Of a stretch of 64,000 nt of DNA, positions 33,721 through 45,370 are shown piece by piece; positions within the stretch are counted from its first letter, which is position 1, and every line of letters starts with the position of its first letter. The notes beneath the pieces were generated by a model. The model was not told where the DNA came from and made no database searches. It worked only from the letters and a program-made list of their open reading frames with translations. The DNA comes from Benincasa hispida (lineage: Eukaryota; Streptophyta; Magnoliopsida; Cucurbitales; Cucurbitaceae), in contig NC_052354.1 of the NCBI RefSeq assembly GCF_009727055.1, positions 41,504,877-41,568,876 of the forward strand, given 5' to 3'. The position numbers and the translations under genes were made by a program.

Positions 33721-34205
33721 CTTTGGAAAAATATCTTTTTAGTCACTGAATTTTGGAGAATATGTGTGTTTGGTCATTAAGTTTTTAAAAGATACTTTTT
33801 CAATCTCCAAATTTTTAGAATAGGTTCATTTGGTCTCTAAGTTTTTGAAAAATACCTCTCTAATCCTTTTTAAAAATAGGTTTGAAAAAGTCCCAATATT
33901 CATTTTTGTTATTATCTAAAATTAAAAATTATTTTTTAAAGATTACCACTTCTCTCTAAAATTATTTTTTAAATACATTTTTGCAGTTCAAAATTCTATA
34001 TAATTATATAAAGTGAAAATAAAAAATAGTTCAGGGCCTTTTAAACCTATTTTTAAAAATTTGGGGTCTAAAAAGGTATATTTGAAAAACTCGATAAAAT
34101 ACAACTATTCTAAAAAGTTAAGGATAAAAAATTTATATATTGAAAACTCGGGACTAAATATACCTACTCTTCAAACCTTTATGACTAAAAAGATAGTTTG
34201 CGATT
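33718..34205. repeat. inverted repeat (foldback), about 190-bp arms
   Basis: The left arm 33718-33905 has ATCTTTTTAGTCACTGAATT and CTTTTTAAAAATAGGTTTGA. The right arm 34020-34205 reads these in reverse: TTTAAACCTATTTTTAAAAA and ATGACTAAAAAGATAG. The arms are separated by about 110 bp. The open frame at 34013-34207 is a product of the A-rich arm. Confidence 0.6.
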
Positions 34206-35330
34206 AGTCTTTTTATTTTATTCAAGTAAATTTAAAATTATTTTACAAGCGACAATTTTTTTTTCCTTAAAACAATGGCTAAAGTTTGCCCATATTATGA
34301 AGGTTTTAGTAACAATTTCATTAAAAACGGATACCTTGACTATTTCTATCCATACAAGGACACCAATTCAAACGCCATTGCCGACAAACTTGTTCGAATT
34401 CACTTTTAATTAAAATCACTATTTTAAATAATAATAATAATAATAAACACTATTTTTTCCACTTATAATTAATCAAAATATCATTTTAATCTTCTTAGTT
34501 TAAACTTTATTTTAGGAGTGAGTAAAAAAATACCGAAAAATCAAGTCAACCGATAGACGTTACCACCTTTGCTAAAATCGACAACAAACCAAATGTCAAT
34601 GGTTAGCATTGATCTAAGCCTAAAACCGATGTCAACCGACCAATGATTATCACTACTTTATTTCATTTTAATCTACATATTTTTAAATGTCTAATTTTAA
34701 TCCTTATACTTTCAATAAATATTATAATCAATCCATTTAATATGTAGTTAATTTTTTTATAAAAAAATAGTAAGTTTTTATTGGCATTTTCTTATACATT
34801 GTGAATAAAACTCACAATGTTTTCTTCATAATATATATATATTATTATTATTATTATTTAATCAATTTTGATTAAAAATTGATTTGAATGATTAAACTTA
34901 AGGATAATTATTTTAAATAACAAAATTACTTAAAATATTTTTGAGATGTTTATCATTTTATTATATTTGTAAATAAGTTATCTCATTTTTTTATATGTGA
35001 AAAAAAATCTTAAATTTAATATTTATTTTGAAAATATATATACTAAATTAAGATTTCTTGAAAATATAGAGTCTAAGATTAGACAATGGAAAGGAAACTA
35101 AAATAAAATATAATACTAAATTTTAAGATTTTTTTTCACATATAAGAAAATAAGACAATGGAAAGGAAACTAAAATGAAATATAACCTAAAATAACATTT
35201 TAACAAATGTTTTTTTTTTAATCAAAACACCATTTTAACTCTAAAGTTTGTTCAGTCTTAATTCACGTATTTTCAAATGCTTAATAAACTTTTGTACTTT
35301 AAAAAAATCTAAAATTTATCCTCACTACTC
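34206..35330. other. AT-rich intergenic DNA, no gene seen
   Basis: Long A/T runs and short ATT repeats dominate (34425-34445, 34838-34860). A 30-bp word with AGACAATGGAAAGGAAACTAAA occurs twice, at 35080-35105 and 35150-35178. No coding support. Confidence 0.45.
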
Positions 35331-35334
35331 ATTT

Positions 35335-35620
35335 ATTGCTATTTTTTATTAATATTTTCATTTTAAAGTTTGAAAACATATCCACCTATTATATTTTCTT
35401 ACATGAAAATTATTATTATTATTTAGTTAATTTCTAGAAAAATAGTTTTGAAAGACTCCAACAAACTTTTATACTTTCAAGGGATCTTAAATTTAGTCTT
35501 TCAAAATTATTTTTTAGAAATTAGCTAAATATTAATAATAATTTTTATATAAGAAAATATAATATGTGATATGTTTTCAAACATTAGAATGAAAATGTTA
35601 ATAAATACTAACAACTTAAA
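35335..35620. repeat. foldback element, about 110-bp arms
   Basis: The left arm (35345-35445) includes AATATTTTCATTTTAAAGTT and TATTATATTTTCTTACATG. The right arm (35495-35615) carries the reverse complements TATAAGAAAATATAATATG and AGAATGAAAATGTTAATAA. It sits about 260 bp downstream of the RCI2 stop codon. Confidence 0.6.
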
Positions 35621-35878
35621 TTTAGCCTTTCACCCATTCTTCTAACTTTTAAAATTGTCACCCACATTATTCAAAAGTTCTTAGTTGTTCTATGTAAGTT
35701 CATAACCACACATCCATACACTCTAAACAAAATCCAAATCCAATCAAATCAAGAAAGAGAAAGCCTCACAAATCTAAGTAGATCAAAGCCAATCCATTAT
35801 CCAAAAACTACATAAGATCGAAGAACCAATTTGAAAAACCTTATTCCAAAAGTTAAAACCGAGATCAAGAAATTCAAA

Positions 35879-36282
35879 CTACACTGTCGACGCCGGCGCA
35901 TAGAGCGGACGTCTGTACTCATCAAAGAACTGGTCACGATCGACGAAGACGATTGCGTAGAGTGCGTAAATGATCCCCGGAATGTAACCGAGAAGAGTCA
36001 AAATCAAACACAGACAAAATTCCACCTACAATTACACCAATTTCACACAAAATTAGCCAGAAACCTAATCCAAATCGATATCGTCTGATTTGGATCAGAT
36101 CGCAGGGAAGAGAAGTTTCTTGAGCTGTTTTAGGTCATCGAAAGTTCAAATTGGGGGAAATTACATCGAGAAGAAGAAGAAATAGGATTTACCGTGCAAC
36201 AGCCGAATTTGAGGCAAACTCCTAGAGGAGGAATGAGGATGGCGATGAGAATCTCGCAGCAGATCTCACATCCGTTCGCCAT
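35879..36282 (-). CDS. RCI2/PMP3-family small membrane protein (UPF0057), two exons
   Basis: The product belongs to the plant RCI2/yeast Pmp3 family, very small plasma-membrane proteolipids linked to cold, salt and membrane-potential control. Exon 1 is 36282-36193 (30 codons). A 167-bp intron follows at 36192-36026, with GT and AG ends and phase 0. Exon 2 is 36025-35879 (48 codons plus TAG), giving 78 residues. Residues 11-28 form the first membrane segment with the family motif IPPLGVCLKFG. Residues 32-56 form the second, with LLGYIPGIIYALYA. The N-terminus has the Cys-rich CEICCEI. The C-terminal tail VDRDQFFDEYRRPLYAP is typical of the longer plant subgroup, not of RCI2A/B, which end right after the second helix. 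All family positions look intact. A short plus-strand open frame over exon 2 is a shadow. Confidence 0.93.
36026..36192 (-). other. intron of the RCI2-like gene
   Basis: It begins GTAAATCC and ends ATTGTAG in gene orientation. The insertion point between Thr30 and Val31 separates the two halves of the conserved CCT-VEF motif. Confidence 0.9.
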
Positions 36283-36390
36283 TTTCGAGATTCAGAGAGA
36301 GTTTTTGTGGAAGGGAAATGATTGATTTTGATATGTGAAGAGTTATGGCAGTTCTGTATTCTGTTGTTGCTTTTATTAACGATTGACCAT

Positions 36391-36400
36391 CCTATTTAAG
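36391..36400 (-). promoter_or_regulatory. possible TATA box of the RCI2-like gene
   Basis: The minus strand reads CTTAAATAGG about 110 bases upstream of the start codon. Its position fits a TATA element with a transcription start near 36365 and a leader of about 80 bases. The leader is rich in CT/GA words, common in plant leaders. This is inference from position and sequence only. Confidence 0.35.
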
Positions 36401-36785
36401 TCTCTCTGCCACTTATTATTATTATTATTGTTTATTGTTTATCATTCTATGCCTTCCACGTTTGTACTCTTGAAAAGAAAATTGTTTTTTTTTTTTTTAT
36501 TAAAAAATGGAATCTGCCTGGTAATAATTTGAATATGTTACTTGGTAGTTGTGTACACGTATTTGATATTTTGTAAATATGATAAAAAAAAATTTAAATA
36601 TGAATTTTTAATTTTTTTTTAATTCCATATTTGTCATGAACAATTAATTAATTGATAGAGAGCGAAAGGAAGATAGAGAGAGAAAGAAAGAGAAAGGGAA
36701 AAGCGACAACCAGTCAAGTGCATCAAATGGTTTGGAATGGTGCTTGTTCATGAAAAAATAAGTTTGTTTTTTTTTTAAAAAAATC
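36401..36785. other. upstream DNA of the RCI2-like gene, AT- and GA-rich
   Basis: It has no coding support. A purine run of GAGA/GAAA words lies at 36657-36700. Poly-T runs lie at 36486-36500 and 36611-36620. Confidence 0.5.
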
Positions 36786-37195
36786 AAAGTGTATCATTAT
36801 AAGGTATATCAACTCTCAGTCAAATGAATCGTTATCAAGTTTATCAATATTATATCAGACAAGTATTTCAATATATAAAAGAGTGCACCATTATCAAGTT
36901 TATCAACATTGCATTGGTAAATTGTATCAATTATCAAGTATATAAATCAAGTGTATTAAATTTATCAATTATCAAGTATATCAGTCAAGTGTATTAAATT
37001 TATCAATAGTACAAACAAGTGAATGATTGATAAATTTATCAACAATTTATCAGTCAAGTGCATAATTGTCAAGTATACCAAGTATTTAGTCAAGTGTATC
37101 ACGTTTATCAACGATATAAAGAAGTGCATGATTGGTAACACATGTCTAGTATCAGTCAAGCATATCATTATCAAGTATATCAGTCAATATCAATG
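36786..37195. repeat. degenerate minisatellite of TATCAAGT/AGTCAAGTGTA words
   Basis: About 400 bp consist of shuffled copies of TTATCAAGTATATCA, CAGTCAAGTGTATTA and AAATTTATCAA. The spacing is irregular (roughly 30-60 bases), so no single unit can be drawn. The minus-strand open frame across it, with repeated LTD and INL words, comes from the repeat. Confidence 0.75.
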
Positions 37196-38639
37196 GTGAG
37201 GGTATTTGCCATCTTTGTATGTAAGTTGGTTTTCATTTTTGCCATTTTTACAAATGTTAAGTCACAAAGTTTCGATTGTTCAAATAAGATAATTCACCGA
37301 AACAATTAATGAACTTGTAGCTACGAACCTAATTAATGTACTTTGTTTTTACCCTTTTGCAAATGCCCTTTAAAAAGATTTGTTGTTAAATTATAGGTTT
37401 ATTTTTGGGTTTATGTTTATTCGTTCATAAATAATTAATATTTAACAAGTCTTTAAATTTGTAGAAGTATTTAAAAAGTTCTTAAATTTTTAATTTTGTG
37501 TATGTTAGTTAGATGTCTGAATTTTTAATTTTCTATCCAATAGATCGTTAAACTACTTGATTTTTTTAAAAAAATAAAATTCACGACTCTTCTAAGCATA
37601 ATAGTGAAAGTTTAGTGTTCTATTAGACATGGAATTTAATTTTTAATCTACTTCAATTTATGAACTAACACTTCCCAATTTTTCATTCTCATGCCTCATT
37701 TCTTCAATACCCTCTTAATCCTCTTGTTTCATCCATCCATCTGCAAAATTGTCCTATTTCTCCTCTTTGTTTTTTTCTCCCCTTTTAAACGTCTTGTCTC
37801 ATTATTGAACATGCCCAAACTTAAATATAAGAAATTCCAACACCTAAACAATTAATTTCTTTGAAGTTATATTGAGTTGGGAAACAACCAATTTGAAAAC
37901 AAAGATACCTTTTTTTTTTTTTTCCATATTGATGCTCTCATTTTTTTTTCTTATTTGTTCAATTCTTACATTAATTTTATGAGCAACCAAACATGACCCA
38001 ACACTTTGAGTTAAAACATAAAATTCCACAATATCCTACAAAGTCTCCAAATAGAAAATGTCCCTAAAAACTAAGTAAAACAATGAATTCCAAAATACAA
38101 GAAGGTTTGAAAAAAATAATATCATCTTTGATCGTGCAAAACCCTCTTAGTTGACCATAACAAATCGAAAAATTTGAACTTGAAAGACGATCAACAAAAT
38201 CTTCATCGCTACAAATTTGGTCATTTACATATTTTCTTTTTTTTTCCTCTCATCGGTTTTTCTCAAAATTATGATTAGAATTCTTAACGTGTCTATATTT
38301 TTTTGTTTCACTCGAACACATTAACTCACGTTCAACTACTAACATACAACTTTGTTAAAATATCTAAGTCCTAAGATCCATGGATGATTTTATTATTTTT
38401 ATTTCTTCTTGCTATAGTCTATATGTCTTGATTCGAGCGGTTAGTTTTAGAGATTGGAGAATGAAAAAAAGACAATAAGAGGGTATTGAATAAGAGAGGA
38501 AAAATATGAAGTGTTAGATCACAATTAATTGAAGCATATGAGAGATGGGAAATTGAAGACTGAGGTCAAATGAAATGTAGATAAACAAATTTCATCCACA
38601 TATACTAATGGTAAGCATTGTGTTTTCTAAAAGATGTGA
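37196..38639. other. intergenic DNA, no gene seen
   Basis: It is AT-rich with poly-T at 37911-37923 and 38238-38247. GTTTGGTTGCTC on the minus strand near 37985 resembles MITE edges, but I found no matching arm. No coding support on either strand. Confidence 0.45.
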
Positions 38640-41600
38640 TGAATGTTCTCTTTATGTCATGCTCTAATTTCTAGATAAAATGAATATGTTACTCTAAACA
38701 CAATCTTTTCAATAAATAGACCCAAGTGCAAGCCTAATTAGAATATTATCAATGTGATCCAAGGTTGATCACAAGGATGTACGACTAAAAAATGAAGAAA
38801 TAATTGTTTGATCTTGATGCAGTAGGTTGTTTTTCGAGTATGGGATGAAAGTGTCTGATGAAAAAGATGTTTACTAACTAATAGAATACTTACACTGATG
38901 GTGGAATGGATGATGATATGGATGTGATGAAAACTGCAAGAACCTAATGAAGCAGTATGCGTTGAGAATGAATAAAATATCAATGATTAAATAGGATTGA
39001 GAAAGGTCCACTAACATTTCCTTAAGTAGTGCATGAGTCATGCGTTCATGCAAAAACTCTTAGAATAATAACTTTATTTCTCAGTATTTTGGGTCACAGT
39101 GTCCTATCTTTAGGATGCATGCGATAAGTTTTAGTTGCGATAGGTTAGCTTTATTTATAAAGTTACTTTTATCCTTGTTTAACGGGTTCCATAATCTCAT
39201 ACTTTCTCAAGCATATGGTTATTATCTAATTGAACCAATCTCTTGATTTGGTCTCAATTTCCTACTTAGATCAATCTCTCGATTTAACCTCAATAAACCA
39301 TTTGCATACGTTAAACATGAAGAACCTGCTTGTGCAAAATTTAGTAAAAATGTCAGTTTGTCTTTCTCAACCCATTAGGAATTTAGTTACTCATGCTCGT
39401 GAAAAGAGACAGAGATGGATAGAATATGGAAGAAATTGTATTCATATTAGGAAAAATAGAGTTTTTTCAATCTCTAAAAATTCAATACAAATAAAGATGA
39501 CAAGAAGAATGTAATGAGAATAAGTATAAAGAAATGTCGACCTGTCGATCACAATTTCTTGCTCCCTTTGGCTCTGGTGGTAGTTGCTTCACTTAGGTTA
39601 CAATGGTGTTAAGGTCTCTCTTTCCTTTTTTAGTGAATAACTCTAAGCTCTTGCTTAGAATTCCTCAAAGAAAAGCTCGAAGAAGTGGGGTTGTAGTGGA
39701 TTTTGGTTGGAAGTTTCATAGGGCTTCGACCTCTTTCGATGGTGGAAATCTTTATATTTTCTTCAATCTTCGAAGGGCTATTTATAGGTGTCAAAGGTGT
39801 TGGGTTTTATATCCTAAGACTCGCATTTTGTAAAATAATAAACATTTTCTATAGTCAATAAACTTATTATTGATTTTATAAATTGTATACATAAAAATCT
39901 AAATCCAATAAACTAAGACCCATGACTATTACATGAGTACTTGAACTTTATGTGGAGACATAAAAGTGGATCAGATTTGAGTAAATAGTCAAAATGATCT
40001 ATAGTATATGAATAAGGTTGGGTGCCTTATTTTAGTAATACTAAGGGATGTGGCCTACTCTGTAGTTATTACAAAGAGTTGTAAAGTGCTACAAACGAAG
40101 TGATCTTAATTCTTACATGTTATGACATGAGGAGTGGGGGCATCCCATGCAATGAGTTTGCATAAGATTAGACCAAAAAAAAGTCACTCTTACTTTATAA
40201 CGTTGTTTACTATATAAGACTGACTATTTCACTTAGATGACTTAGGTAACTCGATCTTAATCCTGAGCTAACTATGAATTCCTGTTTATTTGGGATTATC
40301 CTTAGATTTGCATAGGTGAGAGTTGGCTCAACAGCGCCGGCTCAATATGCATCCCATTTCAGGGGTAAGACTGAATAAATAGCTGGGAACATAGGATGCA
40401 AGATAAAATTCATACCTACTCAATTTAGAGATAGGAGAAAGGTTGTTCTCTCAAGTACTGAATCTAGGTCTTGAACAAGAAGCCTCACCCTCTCACTGGG
40501 CTGAGAGAATTTTGGTTTAGTGACTGGATCACAAACCAGTTGTTCATTAGAGGATTAGTAGGAACTTGAGGAACAAGATGTAAACTTGGGGGTAAAACAG
40601 ATATTTAACCCAGCCGTTATTACAAACAACCTGTGAAGGATTGACATACTAATTATGGTTAAATCATGTGGACATAATATATCTACAGTGAGGGGAGTGC
40701 AACTATGAGCTTTAGTGAACTGACCCATTAGTTAACGAATGAGGGTTAATTTGGTGTAATGAGTTTAACCAATTAATCATAGATCGTTGGAGCCCATGAT
40801 CTGTAGGTTCGTGAGTCCCCCTACTAACTTGTAAATGGATTAGCTTTAAAATAGCGTGATAAGTTAGTTTGAATGGTTCAAATTAGAATTAAGGGAATTA
40901 GTAATTATATGAGAAATAATTACGTGTTTAATTTTAAGAATTAAAAGGAATATGAGAATTAATATTTAAATATGATTTAAATATATGAAGATGGATTTGT
41001 GTAAAAATAATCTAATATTTGATATTAAATTAATTAGAATTATTTAAATTATTTAAATAATTATTTATTAATTTATTAGAAAATTAATTTATGAAATTAA
41101 TTTGTAAAATTAATAAATTTTTATTTTTGAAATCAAATGTGATTTTAAAATCAAATTGGATACGTTGAAAAATAAAAAAATGGAAAGTTAGATTTTTCCA
41201 TTATCACCTTCATAAGTTGCTCACACAAAACCCATTATTTAAACTTTAATTACTCCAAACATGAGCTGCATCTCATGCAGCCATCGTCATTGCATGATTG
41301 TCTGTAATATATTAAAAAGATTGAAGTGAATTTTAAGTAGGCAATCAGAAGAATTTTTGTTGAAAAATTCGAGTTGAAAAATTCTTCAAGGGGGTTGCTG
41401 CTGAGCTATTCTCCAAGCTCCCTTAATTCAAGCTTGTTTTGAGTCCCATAACTCAATCTATAACATCAAGAGAATAGTGGGGAAGATCTTGAGGTGTTCT
41501 ACAATAAGATTTTGAGAAGTTTGCAGCTGGAAATCGAGCTTTGAAGAAGTTCTACAAATGTATGTCTTGAAACTCACTTGTTTCTGCTAGAGTATGCTTT

Positions 41601-42152
41601 ATATTCTACCAAAATTAATGAATTAGAGTGCTTAATGATCCTTGTTGCTTCTGTTGTTGCTGATACAATCCTACAGAAGGAAGCTTCCTCGCCTCTCTCT
41701 AAAGATTATGCTGACCCCTTGCATTAAGTTCTATGCACTGCTCACCGCCTGCTTTGTGTCAGAGATCTATTGGCTCTGCAAACGTCTCACATCAGTTACC
41801 AATTGTTCTGTTGATTTGACTTCCATCACCCACGCTTTTATCTTTTTCAATTTGTCTCGTTTCATCTCATCGTGTGGTGCTATGTGTTGCAAAGTTGGGC
41901 GCCAAGTTCATTTCTTCCATGCGTTTAGGGCTACAACTTGTTTCTTTTGCCAGTTTCTTCTTTATTTCATCTAAATCTGCGTGCAAAAGTGAAAAATTTT
42001 ATACTTTTCAAGGATTATCAGTTTTGTAAGCACATGATCATAAGATATGATTAGTTGCATGAATTTCTTGTCAAGCTAATACATTTTTCTCTGAATTTTC
42101 CTAATTGTTCTCAATAAACAAGCAGAATAACTTGTATTTCTATAAGTTATCA
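38640..42152 (-). repeat. Athila-like LTR, reverse, split by a copia solo LTR
   Basis: Pieces lie at about 38640-39797 and 41676-42152. In element orientation the LTR begins at 42152 with TGATAACTTATAGAAATACA, right after a polypurine tract, so it is a 3' LTR. It has the GTGATCCAAGG block at 38755 and a TATA-like CTATTTATAGG at 39777. The left limit is approximate, because no clean terminus is visible. Confidence 0.7.
39798..41675 (+). mobile_element. solo copia LTR inserted in an Athila-like LTR
   Basis: The unit is 1878 bp, begins TGTTGGGTTTTATATCC and ends CAATCCTACA. The flanking pentamers AAAGG (39793-39797) and GAAGG (41676-41680) match at four of five. The LTR is the forward counterpart of 25641-27415, sharing the GATCCTTGTTGCTTCTGTTG 3' end. 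No coding region lies inside. Confidence 0.85.
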
Positions 42153-42166
42153 CATCCCCCAAATTT
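42153..42166 (-). other. polypurine tract of reverse Athila-like element
   Basis: The minus strand reads AAATTTGGGGGATG immediately before the LTR terminus TGATAAC. Runs of five G here are usual for plant Gypsy elements of this branch. Confidence 0.75.
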
Positions 42167-43003
42167 AAAACAATGTTTGTCCTCAAGCATATATTTAAAG
42201 TCTTAGCATATATCTCAACTCACTTCGATGCATTAGCTAGACCTCTCAAAGTGCTTCCTAACTTAAGATTCCTTTGACTCGCATTTTTTCTCAAAGCTTT
42301 ATTTTTCTTCCTATGAGAATATCTATAGACCTTAGATGCGGCAAGCTTATTCTTAAAAAATCACTTACTCATTTTCAAGACTTTTTTATATTTCGTTTCA
42401 AAAATGGGCTTATAGTTCAAAGTTTACAGAATTTCTCTCTATTACTCATTTTATTATTATGTAGTTATGTGTTGATTAAGGCATCTCATCTTCAAGAGTT
42501 CTTCTCAAACCACGGGTATCATGCAGATATCCAACTACGAGCAAGAGTCATTCTCAAACTCAACACATGCCTTAAAATAATTTTTCTTTCAGCGTAGGCA
42601 GTGGAGTTACAATTATTTCCTTATTGCTTTGATAATGATTCTCACATTCGTTTTGGCTTGCCCCCACAGATTTTATACAGACATACAACTATGAGCAGGT
42701 TCCAATATCAAAGTTGCTTTTATTAATGTACTTTCTAGAAGAAAATTAAATGAACAAGGAGATTTTAAAAAATTTTGAACACATTTAGCTCAAACCTCTC
42801 CCATCCTCAAATTTAAAAGGCAACAAGGTCCTCATTGCTTAAATCAAATTATGTAATGGCCTTGGAAAATTTTTTGCAATAGAGGTTTGAAGTAAAACTT
42901 GCATGGATACTAATTTCGAGAAATGTATCCTAAGGCAAAGTCCTAAAGTATAAGTACTAGAGACTTATCATAAAAAATTTAAGCATTGATTAGCACAAGT
43001 ATC
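42167..43003 (-). mobile_element. 3' untranslated internal region of reverse Athila-like element
   Basis: In element orientation it lies just before the polypurine tract and contains GCTTGAGGACAAACATTG, a block common in this position in plant Gypsy elements. No coding domain remains. Open frames on the plus strand (for example 42274-42597) have no recognisable family. Confidence 0.6.
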
Positions 43004-43373
43004 TGATGGAGTTGACATTCAACAAACAGAAGTCATTAGGATCTTAAGCACTCTAACTACATCAATTTTAGTGGATTGGCATGCATATTCATGGTTTATT
43101 AAAATATTAGGGTTTCAAGAGAATGTCTTTGTTGATTCCTTCAAATTACTCCAATCAACCCGTGAACTCTCTTCAATAACTTGTTGTAGACTACCACAAG
43201 GATCTTCTCTACTAATCTCATGCCTTAGATTGGATTGTGGGATCTAAATTGAGATGAATTTGGGATGATTTTGAGAGTTGGAGAGAAACCTTTTTTCTAC
43301 AGAAACTCTTTCTTTCAAAATTCAGTTTGCATGCCCGAATTTTCTGAAATCAAAACTCATATTTAATTTTTTG
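43004..43373 (-). repeat. reverse copia LTR 3' fragment
   Basis: It parallels 25660-25990: ACAGAAGTCATTAGGATC followed by TAAGCACT, then a GGGTTTCAAG block and a CTACCACAAGGATCTTCTC block. It is cut off where a forward LTR begins. Confidence 0.65.
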
Positions 43374-45353
43374 TCTCGTAGGGTTCTATAGTTTGTAAAC
43401 CTTGTATGACCAAACTTGTATGTGATTAATAATATTTGATATTATATTCATTTTGTCTATAAAATATGTGATATTTTAGTTGCATTAATCACAAACCAAT
43501 AAACTAACATCCATGGTTATCATTGTAACTTACACATGTATATGGAGACATACAGGTGGATCATGTTTAAGTGACAACCTAAATGGTCTGTAGTATATGA
43601 ATAAGGTTGGATACCTTATCCTGGTGACATTACAAGTATGGCCCGCTTTGTAGATGTTACAAATGTTGTAAAGTGCTACAAATGATCTGATCATGATCAT
43701 TCATGTATTAGACATGTGAGCGAGGATATTCTATACAAAGGAGTCTGTATAAGACCGGACCACGAAATGTTTAGTCTCATTATATAACACCATTCCTAAT
43801 AGAGACATTCATTTCACTAGGATGACCATAGGTAATATGACCATAATCTTGAGTGAGTTGTGTACTTCTGCCTATGAGGCCAGTCCTTTGATTTGTATGG
43901 GTAAGAGTGGCCAGATTGCCGACTCAACAAGCCTACCATTTTGGGGATTCGTCTGTTTGGGGAGGTGGGAACTCAACTACACAAGATGGAATTCACTCCT
44001 TCCTCGAAGCAGGGGTAAATAGATAAATTGCTTCCTTAAGGGTTGATTTTGGGTCTTGAACAATGTGGCACCATACCCTCTCTTGGTCCGAGAGGGGTTT
44101 AGTCATAGTAGGATATGATCTATTGTTCATTAGACGGATTAGTGTTAAGGAGTTAGAGGTAACTATAGGGGCAAAAACGATAATTTGGCCCAACTATACT
44201 TACGAGCAATTTGTGAAGGGTCATCGTACTATTGATTCGTAATATCCAATGGACATAGAAATATATATGTAGTGCGAAAAGTGCAGCTATCGGTCTTTAG
44301 TAGAGTGCCCAAAGTTAAACGGATGGTGGATAATGTAATTAAGGAGTTTGATTAATTATTCAGTACCGTTGGAACTTCAAGCTACAAGTCCATAAGGTCC
44401 CCTTGGTAGCTCAAAAGGATTTAGTTGATAATCAGTTTTTTGGTTAATTTGAATTGTTCGAATTAATAAGAGGGAATTTAATTATATATGATATAATTAA
44501 ATTGATTCAATTATATATGATATATTTGACATAATGTACGTGATACATTATAGTTTAGTTGGAGGAATAAATATTTGAATGCGATTCAAATATATTTTCT
44601 ATGAATGAGATTCATAATTGTTACATTTAATATAAATATGCTTTATATTAAATGCCATAAAATAGAGAAAAAAAACTATAGTTCATATTGTATATGATGC
44701 AATATTAAAACTATAGGTTATAAATATAATATGATAAGTTAGTTATCATATTTATTTATATTATTTATTATTTTAAATAATTAATCCTTTTTTTCTCTCA
44801 AACCATCTTGGTAGGTGGTTAAGCAGTTTTGTTTATGGAAAATGGAATAAATAAAATATGATTTTAGATTTCCATAACCTATCTACACGAAAAATAGAGA
44901 GACTATATGATAGGCGTTTAACACTAAACGATTGAGAACTTTTTCAATGTGATAGAGAGCTTCCTCAGTCGTCTTCCTCCTTCAAACCCACAAACTCCCT
45001 CCTAACCAAAATAGTCAGAGCCCACAACTCCTAGTTTCTCACCCCGAGTATACCGAGGAATCTAAGTGGTTGTGTCTTGTTTTGGTTCGTGAGATTCTTG
45101 AAGAAAGTCTTCAAGGTTGCTGTTTTCGAGTTTTGTTGTTGTTCAAAGAGTTTGTGACTCTTCGAGGGTTGTACGAGAAGAATTGTTCTTCAAAGGTATA
45201 ATCACTTAACCTTTTTTTCTAGTTTAAAGAGCATGCTGTAATTTTACTTAAAATGCATAAAATGTTTGTTTACTGTAAATTTGTGTTTTCAATCTAAATG
45301 AAATTTGGACGATCCGCTTCTACTTATGGATCTCTTTGTAAACGAGTTCCTTC
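43374..45353 (+). repeat. copia 5' LTR, first ~20 bases lost
   Basis: It starts inside the LTR at TCTCGTAGGG and ends GAGTTCCTTCA at 45353, followed directly by a primer-binding site. It is very similar to 50611-51626 plus 53718-54683. It has an AT-rich middle at 44440-44790 and a GAAGAAAGTCTTCAAGG block near 45094. Confidence 0.82.
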
Positions 45354-45354
45354 A

Positions 45355-45370
45355 ATTGGTTTAAGAGCCA
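45355..45370 (+). promoter_or_regulatory. degenerate copia primer-binding site (tRNA-Met type)
   Basis: TTGGTTTAAGAGCC follows the LTR end directly and matches the copia consensus TGGTATCAGAGC at most positions. It is where initiator tRNA-Met would prime minus-strand DNA. Confidence 0.65.

Noticed and set aside
35831..36088. 85-codon plus-strand frame over the RCI2-like gene
   Set aside because: It is antisense to exon 2 and reads through the intron. The minus strand carries the conserved family protein.
36965..37174. 69-codon minus-strand frame with repeated hydrophobic words
   Set aside because: It is produced by the degenerate minisatellite and has no start context or conserved domain.
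41642..42597. Plus-strand frames of 110 and 107 codons
   Set aside because: They fall in the LTR and 3' untranslated region of a minus-strand Athila-like element and match no family I know.
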